Shown here piece by piece: positions 45,758 to 54,014 of a stretch of DNA of 64,000 nt (position 1 is its first letter; the number at the start of each line of letters is the position of its first letter). Made by a program: the position numbers and the translations under genes. This stretch comes from an uncultured Bacteroidota bacterium (lineage in GTDB: Bacteria; Bacteroidota; Bacteroidia; Bacteroidales; F082). Below the pieces are notes generated by a model. It had not been told where the DNA came from. It saw only the letters and a list, made by a program, of their open reading frames with translations, and searched no databases. The DNA is taken from contig CAITDJ010000124.1 in NCBI GenBank assembly GCA_903891085.1, positions 1-64,000 on the forward strand, in the 5' to 3' direction.

Positions 45758-47479
45758 ATGAATCTGAATATTGAAGTAAATAATAACGTACTTTCCGCCA
45801 TGCCTGGCGACACCATACTCGACGCATTGAACCGTCACGGAATGAATGTTCCAACATTATGTCACCTGAAGGGTTTGATGCCAAGTGGCTCATGCCGCAT
45901 GTGTGTGGTGGAGGTAGATGGCCGTAAAAACCTGGTTACCGCATGTTCCGAACCTGTGATGGATGGTATGAAAATTCAAACCCATTCGGCAAGAGTAATC
46001 GAATCGCGTAAAACGATTGTCGAACTATTGCTTTCAAATCACCCTGATGATTGCTTGTATTGTGAACGCAACGGTAGTTGTGAATTACAAAAACTATCCG
46101 AGGATCTCAATGTGCGCGAAAGACGTATCAGCGGGAATAAAAACAATTACAAGCTTGATGTTTCAAGTGCAAGTATCGTGCGCGATCCGGCCAAATGTAT
46201 TTTGTGCGGAAGGTGTGTGCGTGTTTGCGAGGAAATAGAAGGCGTTTCGGCCATCGAGTTTGTTGGTCGTGGAAGCAAAACCTTTATCGACACATCTTTT
46301 AACCATGGACTAAATGTTTCAACCTGTATCAACTGCGGACAATGTATCATGGTTTGTCCGACAGGCGCCCTGAAAGAGAAACCACATATCGACGAAATAA
46401 GGACAAAACTTGCCGATCCTACAAAAACAGTTGTGATCCAATATGCACCTTCCATCACTATTTCACTGGCCGAAGAGTTTGGTTTTAAACCAGGACAGAA
46501 TATTGGTGGAATCATGAATGCCGCCTTGCGCCGGATTGGTTTCAACTTTGTTTTCGACACGTCTTTTTCGGCCGATTTAACGATCATGGAAGAAGCTTCC
46601 GAATTGGTACAGCGCATCACAACAGGCGGAACCTTGCCAATGATCACAAGCTGTTGCCCGGGCTGGGTAAAATATGCCGAAGAATTTCAACACGATATGT
46701 TACCACATTTATCAAGTTGCAAATCGCCACAACAAATGCTGGGCGCAATAATCAAGAGCTATTTTGCTGAGACGGAAGGCATCAATCCGGCTGATATTTA
46801 TTCAGTTTCCATTATGCCATGCACCGCCAAAAAATTTGAACAGCAACGCGAAGAGATGACGCAGAACGGCATTTCGGATGTCGATGCCGTACTCACCACA
46901 CGCGAACTGGCGCGACTGATCCGTTTATTTGGTATTGATATGGACAAAATCAGTCCTGAATTGGCTGATTCTCCCCTGGGAACCCGTTCTTCTGCCGGAA
47001 AAATTTTCGGGGTGTCGGGCGGTGTGATGGAAGCTGCCATCCGATCAGCACATTATTTTATCACTGGTAAGGAATTGATTAAATTCCAGGTGAATGCAGT
47101 GCGTGGTCTTGCCGGAAGAAAAGAGGCAAAAGTAGTGATCAACGGCCTCGAAATTGGCGTTGCTGTAGTGAGTGGATTGAAAAATGCCGAAATTCTGATG
47201 GAAGAAGTCAGAAACGGACGAAAAGACATTCATTTCATCGAAGTAATGGCTTGTCCGGGTGGCTGCATCAACGGTGGCGGACAACCAATCGGGACAAATG
47301 AAGAATCGCTGCGAGCACGTATGAAAAGTTTATATGAAATTGACGAACACGACACAATAAAGGTTTCGCACAAGAATCCGTATATCATCGAACTTTATGA
47401 TAAGTTCCTCGGTAAACCACTTGGGCACAAGAGCCATCACCTGTTGCACACCAATTATCAGGAGAGGGACGTAAATTGA
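45758..47479 (+). CDS. hydA: [FeFe]-hydrogenase catalytic subunit HydA
   Basis: 573-aa H2-evolving or H2-oxidising subunit. In order: an N-terminal [2Fe-2S] ferredoxin fold (Cys35, Cys46, Cys49, Cys63); the His-Cys3 cluster site (HPDDCLYCERNGSC, about 95-108); two [4Fe-4S] motifs (CILCGRCVRVC, CINCGQCIMVC); and the H-cluster domain. Its three signatures are intact: TSCCPGW at 297-303, MPCTAKK, and MACPGGCINGGGQP. With hydC and hydB it forms the trimeric type usually linked to electron bifurcation in fermenters. Maturases hydG and hydF lie downstream. Confidence 0.95.
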   Translation: MNLNIEVNNNVLSAMPGDTILDALNRHGMNVPTLCHLKGLMPSGSCRMCVVEVDGRKNLVTACSEPVMDGMKIQTHSARVIESRKTIVELLLSNHPDDCLYCERNGSCELQKLSEDLNVRERRISGNKNNYKLDVSSASIVRDPAKCILCGRCVRVCEEIEGVSAIEFVGRGSKTFIDTSFNHGLNVSTCINCGQCIMVCPTGALKEKPHIDEIRTKLADPTKTVVIQYAPSITISLAEEFGFKPGQNIGGIMNAALRRIGFNFVFDTSFSADLTIMEEASELVQRITTGGTLPMITSCCPGWVKYAEEFQHDMLPHLSSCKSPQQMLGAIIKSYFAETEGINPADIYSVSIMPCTAKKFEQQREEMTQNGISDVDAVLTTRELARLIRLFGIDMDKISPELADSPLGTRSSAGKIFGVSGGVMEAAIRSAHYFITGKELIKFQVNAVRGLAGRKEAKVVINGLEIGVAVVSGLKNAEILMEEVRNGRKDIHFIEVMACPGGCINGGGQPIGTNEESLRARMKSLYEIDEHDTIKVSHKNPYIIELYDKFLGKPLGHKSHHLLHTNYQERDVN

Positions 47480-47545
47480 TACAATTTTGGTTAGTTGTAT
47501 ATATTTTTAAAAATTGGTTAAGCAGTACAACATCTGAAGCAACAC

Positions 47546-49528
47546 ATGGCGCATAACAAAAAACATAAGCAATTGGTTTTTACGGTTAAAGATCGGTGTC
47601 GTGTTTGCTTCACTTGTGTACGAGAATGTCCTGTAAAAGCAATCAAAATAATCAATGGCCAGGCCGAGGTTGTTTCAGAACGCTGCATCGGATGTGGAAA
47701 CTGTGTAAAAGTATGCCGGCAGAATGCGAAAGCATTTTTAAGACATGTTGACGAAGTAAAAGATTTATTAAACAGTAAAAGTCGGGTCATTGCCTGTATA
47801 GCACCCAGTTTTCCGGCCGAATTTACCGAAATTGAAGATTACCGTGTTTTTGTAGGCATGGTGAAATCACTTGGTTTTGAACTCGTTACCGAAGTAGCCT
47901 TTGGCGCTGATATGGTGGCTGTAGCCTACAAAGAATTATACAACCGGACTGAAAATAAAGGTATTATTTCATCCGATTGCCCGGCAGTGGTTTATTATGT
48001 TGAACAATACCAACCTGAACTCGTGTCCCATCTCGCCCCTTTGGTCTCACCCATGGTGGCTGTGGCCCGTTTTCTGAAAGTGAAATATGGCGATGACGTT
48101 CAGATTGTGTTTATCGGACCTTGTATTGCTAAAAAATCAGAGTCGGATGAGATCGATCATGCGATTACTTTTACAGAGTTAAGAGAATTATTCAGTGATT
48201 TTAACATCGACCCACAGCAGGTTAAAATGCTTGATTTTGACCCGCCACATGCGGGTATGGGAGCCATTTTTCCTGTGAGCCATGGCTTATTGCAAAATAT
48301 GGATGTGAAACATGATATCACAAAAGGTGATGTGGTGGTTGCTGAAGGCCGTGTGAATTTTAAGAACGCACTGAGCGAGTTCTCAGATGGCGAATTACAG
48401 GCACGACACCTTGAATTGCTCTGTTGCGAAGGTTGTATCATGGGACCCGGCATGTCGGCAAACGGCAAAAAATACATACGCCGTGCATGTATTTCAACCT
48501 ATGTTTCGCAAAAACTTGATAGTATTGACAGCCTGGATTGGGAAAACAATATGCTGGCAGCAAAGCAAATAGATTTATCCACACATTTTGAAGCCATGGA
48601 TAGGCGTACACAAAATCCATCTTCACAAAAAGTGGCCGAAGTACTGCATAGCATGGGAAAAGAATCGGCTGATGATTATCTTGATTGCGGCGCCTGCGGT
48701 TACGACAGTTGTGTGGAACACGCCATTGCGGTTGTACAGGGACTTGCCGAAAACGAAATGTGTCTGCCTTATACGATAGAACAACTCCACGATTCAATTG
48801 AAAAAATTAATTCATCAAACAGCGAATTGGCCAATGCCAGAGAAGCACTCAAGCAATCAGAAAAACTGGCTCATATGGGACAGCTCTCAGCAGGAATTGC
48901 CCATGAGTTGAACAATCCGCTTGGTGTTATCACCATGTACAGCAATCTTTTACTCGACGAGGTACAAGATGAACAAACAAGAAATGATCTCACCTTAATC
49001 GTTGAGCAGGCTGACCGATGCAGAAAAATTGTTGGAGGTTTACTCAACTTTGCCCGCAAAAATCAGGTGCGCCTGATTGAAACTGATCTCGAAAAATTTG
49101 TCGCAAGGAGCGTTCAGTCAATTATTCTCACAGATAATATTGTGGTGAAAATTGATGTTGAGATGACCGATCCATTTGTATTCCTCGATCCTGATCAGAT
49201 GATGCAGGTACTCACTAACCTCGAGAAAAACGCTGTGGAAGCCATGCCCGATGGCGGTGAAATTCTCATTGGACTGAAAGAACATGGCGACGAAGTGGAA
49301 ATTTCTATCAGCGATACCGGAACCGGAATATCGCAAGATAATATGGACAAGGTTTTCACGCCATTTTTCACCACAAAAGAAGTAGGCAAAGGAACAGGAC
49401 TTGGTTTGCCGCTTTGTTACGGAATCGTGAAAATGCACAATGGAAAAATAAATATTATATCAAATGACGATTTACAAAAGGGGCCAACAGGAACCTCTTT
49501 TGTGATAAGATTACCAAGAAATCCCTGA
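47546..49528 (+). CDS. Putative H2-sensing [FeFe]-hydrogenase / histidine kinase fusion
   Basis: 660 aa, apparently cytoplasmic. Domains: a two-[4Fe-4S] ferredoxin (Cys18-28 and Cys47-57); a hydrogenase-type H-cluster domain with SSDCPAVV (Cys145), GPCIAKK (Cys193), and CCEGC (Cys293, Cys297), so four cluster ligands are kept; an FeS domain (CGACGYDSC, Cys381-389, plus Cys406); a short helical linker (about 410-440); and a histidine kinase with His453 in IAHELNNPLG and ATP-site boxes NLEKNAVEA, DTGTGIS and GKGTGLGLPL. The residue before Cys145 is Asp144, where catalytic enzymes have the proton-relay Cys. This suggests a slow or sensory H-cluster that controls the kinase. No PAS domain is seen. 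Confidence 0.87.
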   Translation: MAHNKKHKQLVFTVKDRCRVCFTCVRECPVKAIKIINGQAEVVSERCIGCGNCVKVCRQNAKAFLRHVDEVKDLLNSKSRVIACIAPSFPAEFTEIEDYRVFVGMVKSLGFELVTEVAFGADMVAVAYKELYNRTENKGIISSDCPAVVYYVEQYQPELVSHLAPLVSPMVAVARFLKVKYGDDVQIVFIGPCIAKKSESDEIDHAITFTELRELFSDFNIDPQQVKMLDFDPPHAGMGAIFPVSHGLLQNMDVKHDITKGDVVVAEGRVNFKNALSEFSDGELQARHLELLCCEGCIMGPGMSANGKKYIRRACISTYVSQKLDSIDSLDWENNMLAAKQIDLSTHFEAMDRRTQNPSSQKVAEVLHSMGKESADDYLDCGACGYDSCVEHAIAVVQGLAENEMCLPYTIEQLHDSIEKINSSNSELANAREALKQSEKLAHMGQLSAGIAHELNNPLGVITMYSNLLLDEVQDEQTRNDLTLIVEQADRCRKIVGGLLNFARKNQVRLIETDLEKFVARSVQSIILTDNIVVKIDVEMTDPFVFLDPDQMMQVLTNLEKNAVEAMPDGGEILIGLKEHGDEVEISISDTGTGISQDNMDKVFTPFFTTKEVGKGTGLGLPLCYGIVKMHNGKINIISNDDLQKGPTGTSFVIRLPRNP

Positions 49529-49551
49529 TAACTAATTAAATATTGAATAAA

Positions 49552-49947
49552 ATGTCGAACCAAAAAAAATTGATTTTAATTGCCGACGATGATGCCGATT
49601 ATCTTTTCCAAATGGAAGCCATGGTGCGCAACCTGGGCTTTGATGTGAAAACTGCCGATGGACAACACGAAGCTGAGCGTTTGCTCGATACAATTAAACC
49701 CGATTTGGCCATCTTCGATCTGATGATGGAAAATGAAGATAGTGGCTTTTTATTGGCGTATAAGGCAAAGCGGAAATTCCCCGAAATGCCCATTATCATT
49801 GCATCAGCTGCCACAGCCGAAACAGGATTCAGCTTTGATATGCATAATTCAGATGATCGAAACTGGATCAAAGCAGACCTCTATCTCGAAAAAGGAATCC
49901 GCAGTGATCAACTTCACCGCGAGATTAATAAGTTGTTGAAGCTGTAA
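49552..49947 (+). CDS. Single-domain response regulator
   Basis: 131-aa receiver-only protein: IADDDAD acidic pocket, phospho-acceptor Asp56 in LAIFDLMME, and Lys in YLEKGI. It lies 23 bp after the hydrogenase/kinase fusion and is its probable phosphorylation partner. No output domain. The ATG at 49552 is used rather than a TTG three codons upstream. It resembles the receiver at 42716 in the LMMEN(E)-type loop after the Asp. Confidence 0.85.
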   Translation: MSNQKKLILIADDDADYLFQMEAMVRNLGFDVKTADGQHEAERLLDTIKPDLAIFDLMMENEDSGFLLAYKAKRKFPEMPIIIASAATAETGFSFDMHNSDDRNWIKADLYLEKGIRSDQLHREINKLLKL

Positions 49948-49977
49948 AGTTGGAAGTTGGAAGACCGAAGATGGAAG
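49947..49977 (-). repeat. Dispersed intergenic repeat, copy D (tail only)
   Basis: GTTGGAAGTTGGAAGACCG and the following GAAGATGGAAG are the reverse complement of the CTTCC-rich tail seen in copies A to C. They begin right at the stop of the receiver gene. The hairpin head is absent. Confidence 0.45.
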
Positions 49978-50023
49978 ATAAAATATAACTTTAGTTCACT
50001 CATAACTTTAGCTCACTTGTAAA

Positions 50024-51145
50024 ATGGCAACATTACAGATTTTGGTTGTTGACGATGAACCCGGTATCAGATCGGGAATCAATCGGATTTTAACAAGTTA
50101 TACGGTCGGATTTCCCTTTTTGGAGGAGGATTTCGACTTCAAACTTACCGATGCTGCCAGTGGTGAGGATGCTATCGACATCCTGAACAGCCAGCCAATT
50201 GACATCGTATTACTCGACAATAAATTACCGGGTATGGATGGCACTGAAGTGCTCGCCTACATCAAAAAACAAAAATTCGATGTGGCGGTTATGATGATCA
50301 CCTCGTATGCTTCACTTGATCTGGCAATCAAAGCCACTCGCGATGGTGCCTATAGTTTCATGCCAAAACCGTTTACACCACAGGAACTTCGGTCGAGTAT
50401 CGAAAATATATCGAAGCATCTCTATCTCAAGCGGATGACACGTAAGATGCAGGAGGAGGGAAAACAAATCCGCTTTCAGTTCTTATCTGTGATGTCGCAT
50501 GAACTCAAATCGCCGCTCAATGCGGTGGAAGGTTACCTGAAAATGATGCAGGAAAAACAGTTTGGCGACAAGGTGGATGATTATGAGAAGATGATTGATC
50601 GATCGCTTGCCCGCTTACGGGGTATGCGCAACCTCATCATGGATTTACTCGATCTTACAAAAATCGAGTCTGGCAAAAAGCAGCGAAAACTGCGCGAAAC
50701 CGACCTTTCAGAGGTGGCACGCATGTCGATGGATACACTTGAACCCTATGCCATTCAGCGCAGTGTACGCATGAAACTCAGTGTTACAGGAAGCCCGATG
50801 CTGCTGGCCGATCCTGATGAAATGGAAATTGTATTTAACAACATGGTTTCCAATGCCGTAAAATATAATAAAGATGGTGGAAAAGTAAAAGTTCTGATTG
50901 AAGACCAGGGCAAGGAAATAGTTATTAAAGTTTCCGACACCGGAATCGGAATCAGTAAAGAGGACCAGGAACAGATTTTCGAAGATTTTGTAAGAATTAA
51001 AAGCAGTCAGACAAAAGAAATAACCGGAAGCGGACTCGGATTATCAATCACAAAGAAAATGGTCGCACAATACAACGGTTCTATCTCGGTTGAGAGCATT
51101 GCCGATGAAGGAACTACTTTTACAATAACTTTGCCAAGACAATAA
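50024..51145 (+). CDS. Receiver-histidine kinase hybrid
   Basis: 373 aa, cytoplasmic, no sensor domain. The N-terminal receiver (1-125) has VVDDEPG, Asp65 in VLLDNKLPG and Lys in FMPKPFTP. The C-terminal kinase has His159 in MSHELKSPLNAVEGY and ATP-lid boxes NMVSNAVKYN, DTGIGIS and GSGLGLSITKKM. This receiver-first order suggests its kinase is controlled by phosphate received from another kinase, most simply the H2-sensing fusion two genes upstream. It is followed after 14 bp by hydG. Confidence 0.87.
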   Translation: MATLQILVVDDEPGIRSGINRILTSYTVGFPFLEEDFDFKLTDAASGEDAIDILNSQPIDIVLLDNKLPGMDGTEVLAYIKKQKFDVAVMMITSYASLDLAIKATRDGAYSFMPKPFTPQELRSSIENISKHLYLKRMTRKMQEEGKQIRFQFLSVMSHELKSPLNAVEGYLKMMQEKQFGDKVDDYEKMIDRSLARLRGMRNLIMDLLDLTKIESGKKQRKLRETDLSEVARMSMDTLEPYAIQRSVRMKLSVTGSPMLLADPDEMEIVFNNMVSNAVKYNKDGGKVKVLIEDQGKEIVIKVSDTGIGISKEDQEQIFEDFVRIKSSQTKEITGSGLGLSITKKMVAQYNGSISVESIADEGTTFTITLPRQ

Positions 51146-51159
51146 TACACTAATAAAAC

Positions 51160-52587
51160 GTGAAATTTACTCCTGAACACTTAAAACTATCAGATGTTTC
51201 GATGCAACCTTTCCTCGATGACGAGGAAATTTGGTCGTTCATCCATACTGCCAAACCCAGCTTTGATACAGTAGAAGCTGTCATTGCAAAATCACTCGCC
51301 AAAAACAGACTTACTCTCGCCGAAACAGCCATCCTTGTGAATGCAAACGAACCTGCCATGATCGAAATGATCAAAGCAGGGGCGCGGGCTTTGAAAGAAA
51401 AAGTATATGGCAAACGCATTGTGCTTTTTGCTCCGCTCTATGTTGGAAACTATTGTTCTAACAATTGCCGATATTGTGGTTTCAAGGCGTCGAACAAAAA
51501 AGCCATCCGTAAAACCCTCACAAAAGAAGAGCTCATTGCCAACGTTAAAGCCCTGGAAGAGCATGGACAAAAAAGACTTATCCTGGTTTTTGGCGAGCAT
51601 CGTACGTATTCACCTGGATTTATTGCCGAGACAGTTAATACTGTTTACAATGTTAAAAAGGATTTCGGTGAAATACGACGCATCAACATAAACGCAGCTC
51701 CGCTGGATATTGAAGGCTTTAAAACAGTAAAAGAATCCAATATCGGCACCTACCAGGTATTTCAGGAAACATATCATCACCCCACCTACAAGGTTTGTCA
51801 TCCTTCGGGCCGAAAATCTGATTATGATTTTCGCCTTACTGCGCTCGACAGGGCCATGGAAGCCGGGATCGATGATGTTGGAATAGGTGCATTGTTTGGC
51901 TTATACGACTGGCGTTTTGAAGTGCTTTCGTTGTTGCGGCACGTAAACCACCTCGAAGCTTGTTATAATGTTGGTCCGCACACCATTTCGTTCCCGCGCA
52001 TTCAGGACGCTTCAGAGTACGACCTAAACGACAGGTACCAGGTAACAGACGAAGATTTTACACGATTGGTTGCTATTCTCCGGTTGGCTGTTCCTTACAC
52101 CGGTTTGATACTGACAGCCCGCGAATCTGAAGCAACCCGAAAAGAAGTGCTTTCGTACGGTTGTTCACAGATTGATGCAGGAACCAAACTTGAAATTGGC
52201 GCTTATGCCAAAAATCCGGATGTAAATCAAAACCTGAATAAGGAACAGTTTAAAATTAACGATGACCGTACCCTGGCACAGGTGATTGATGAACTGCTCG
52301 AAGCCGATTATATTCCATCATTTTGCACCGCTTGCTACCGCAAAGGAAGAACAGGACAGCATTTTATGGAGTTCAGCGTACCTGGATTTATCAAGAAATT
52401 CTGCACTCCCAACGCCCTTCTTACCCTTGCCGAGTATATTATGGATTATGCAAGCGAATCAACAGCGGTGAAGGGCTGGCAGGTGATTGATCGCAACCTT
52501 AACGAAATGGATGACGAAGGGTATAAAGCTGAATTGATTCATCGAATCGAAAGAATTAAACAAGGAGAACATGATTTATATTTTTGA
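51160..52587 (+). CDS. hydG: [FeFe]-hydrogenase maturase HydG (radical SAM tyrosine lyase)
   Basis: 475 aa, start GTG. HydG splits tyrosine to supply CO and CN ligands for the H-cluster. The radical-SAM cluster motif is CSNNCRYC (Cys99, Cys103, Cys106; CX3CX2C). The C-terminal auxiliary-cluster motif CX2CX22C is exact (Cys389, Cys392, Cys415), which separates it from HydE and ThiH. It shares the transcript direction of hydABC and is separated from hydF by a 103-bp gap filled by an inverted repeat. Confidence 0.95.
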   Translation: MKFTPEHLKLSDVSMQPFLDDEEIWSFIHTAKPSFDTVEAVIAKSLAKNRLTLAETAILVNANEPAMIEMIKAGARALKEKVYGKRIVLFAPLYVGNYCSNNCRYCGFKASNKKAIRKTLTKEELIANVKALEEHGQKRLILVFGEHRTYSPGFIAETVNTVYNVKKDFGEIRRININAAPLDIEGFKTVKESNIGTYQVFQETYHHPTYKVCHPSGRKSDYDFRLTALDRAMEAGIDDVGIGALFGLYDWRFEVLSLLRHVNHLEACYNVGPHTISFPRIQDASEYDLNDRYQVTDEDFTRLVAILRLAVPYTGLILTARESEATRKEVLSYGCSQIDAGTKLEIGAYAKNPDVNQNLNKEQFKINDDRTLAQVIDELLEADYIPSFCTACYRKGRTGQHFMEFSVPGFIKKFCTPNALLTLAEYIMDYASESTAVKGWQVIDRNLNEMDDEGYKAELIHRIERIKQGEHDLYF

Positions 52588-52681
52588 AGTGGGAAGAGGG
52601 AAGCTAGAAGTGGGAAGTGGCTTCCCTCGTCGTTCCGCCGAGGCAGGCCACTTCCCACTTCCAACTTCCCACTTCTAACTT
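52586..52681. repeat. Dispersed intergenic repeat, copy C, with nested inverted repeats
   Basis: Fills the hydG-hydF gap from the hydG stop. A perfect 15-bp inverted repeat pairs 52607-52621 (GAAGTGGGAAGTGGC) with 52647-52661, and the loop itself contains CCTCG/CGAGG. An outer 11-bp pair links 52586-52596 with 52665-52675. The right half matches copy A. In RNA it would form a long hairpin without a U-run. Confidence 0.75.
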
Positions 52682-52690
52682 ATAACAACC

Positions 52691-53890
52691 ATGTCTAAAG
52701 GAAAAGACCAAAAACCACACATAGGCATCTTCGGACGCCGTAATAATGGAAAAAGTTCCATCATCAACACCATTGTGAAACAGGATGTAGCCATCGTTTC
52801 GGAACAGGCAGGAACAACCACTGACCCTGTGAAAAAATCGATAGAGATATTTGGTATAGGGCCGGCAATAATGATTGATACCGCAGGCATTGATGACAGC
52901 GGCGAATTGGGTGAAAAACGTGTTCAGAAATCACTTGACGCCATAAAAACCATCGACTGCGCCATCCTTGTTATCGTAAACAATGAATTCGGTTTCTACG
53001 AAAAACAATTGATAATGCAGTTTCGCGATCATGGTGTCCCCTACCTGATCGTGCATAACAAAGCCGATATTCAACCGGTGGTCGATATTACGCTTGAAAA
53101 AATCAAAGATTTCAGCACCGCTAACGTGATCGATTTTAGTGTGAATCAGCCTGAAAGACTGGAATTACTCATTGAAGCGATAAAAGTGACAATTCCTGAA
53201 ACAACCTACCAGAAAAGTTCCCTGTTAGGAACGATTATCAAAAAGAATCAGGTAGTTTTGCTCGTTACCCCTATCGACTCTGAGGCACCCGATGGTCGCA
53301 TGATTCTGCCGCAGGCAATGGCCATACGCGATGTGCTCGACAATGATTGTATTTGTGTTGTGCTTAAAGAAACAAACCTGAAACAGTATTTCGATCAAAA
53401 AATGCCACGGCCACAATTGGTTATTACAGATAGTCAGGCATTTAAATTTGTGAGCGGTATTGTTCCGGCTGATGTTCCACTCACCAGTTTCAGCATCGTT
53501 TTCGCTCATTTGCGTGGTGATTTCGAAAATTACCTGATCGGAACTCCCGTACTTTCACAATTACAGGATGATGACCGTATTTTGATTCTTGAATCGTGCG
53601 CACATCAGGTGAGTTGCGAAGATATTGGAAGACATAAACTGCCAAAGTGGATCAAAGAATTTACCGGAAAAGAGCTTACATTCGATATTGTTTCCGGTTT
53701 AAATCACGTAACCGACATGCATACCTACAAACTTATCATTCAATGCGGCGGATGTATGGTAACCCGAAAACAACTGCTTAACAGGCTGAAACCAGCCATT
53801 GACGGCAATATTCCGGTAAGTAATTATGGAATGGCAATTGCCTATATGAATGGCATTTTCGACCGTGTCACACTACCCTTTAGAAAATAA
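52691..53890 (+). CDS. hydF: [FeFe]-hydrogenase maturation GTPase HydF
   Basis: 399 aa. HydF is the scaffold that carries the two-iron subcluster to HydA. The GTPase domain has GRRNNGKSS at 15-23, DTAGIDD (G3) and HNKAD (G4). The C-terminal cluster-binding motif is Cys303-Ala-His305 followed 46 residues later by Cys352-x2-Cys355 (CGGC), as in the family. Last gene of the hydrogenase locus. HydE, the third maturase, is not within the window. Confidence 0.94.
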   Translation: MSKGKDQKPHIGIFGRRNNGKSSIINTIVKQDVAIVSEQAGTTTDPVKKSIEIFGIGPAIMIDTAGIDDSGELGEKRVQKSLDAIKTIDCAILVIVNNEFGFYEKQLIMQFRDHGVPYLIVHNKADIQPVVDITLEKIKDFSTANVIDFSVNQPERLELLIEAIKVTIPETTYQKSSLLGTIIKKNQVVLLVTPIDSEAPDGRMILPQAMAIRDVLDNDCICVVLKETNLKQYFDQKMPRPQLVITDSQAFKFVSGIVPADVPLTSFSIVFAHLRGDFENYLIGTPVLSQLQDDDRILILESCAHQVSCEDIGRHKLPKWIKEFTGKELTFDIVSGLNHVTDMHTYKLIIQCGGCMVTRKQLLNRLKPAIDGNIPVSNYGMAIAYMNGIFDRVTLPFRK

Positions 53891-54014
53891 TTCAAAGGAA
53901 GAAATCTTTGATACGAATTGATTTCACTATCTAAAATCAATCATTTTTCCTTTTCCTGACACCAATCTTTGTTTCTCTCAAGGTAGCATCAGGCGGATTG
54001 AACCAGAAAATATT

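Noticed and set aside
47546-49528. A second catalytic hydrogenase (HydA paralogue)
   Set aside because: The histidine-kinase C-terminus, the Asp replacing the relay Cys and the short second and third signatures point to a sensor rather than a catalytic subunit.
51160-52587. HydE or ThiH identity for the radical-SAM gene
   Set aside because: The C-terminal CX2CX22C motif and the 475-residue length are diagnostic of HydG.
52586-52681. CRISPR-like repeat array between hydG and hydF
   Set aside because: The repeated words are short, degenerate and arranged as inverted repeats without regular spacers; no cas gene is present.
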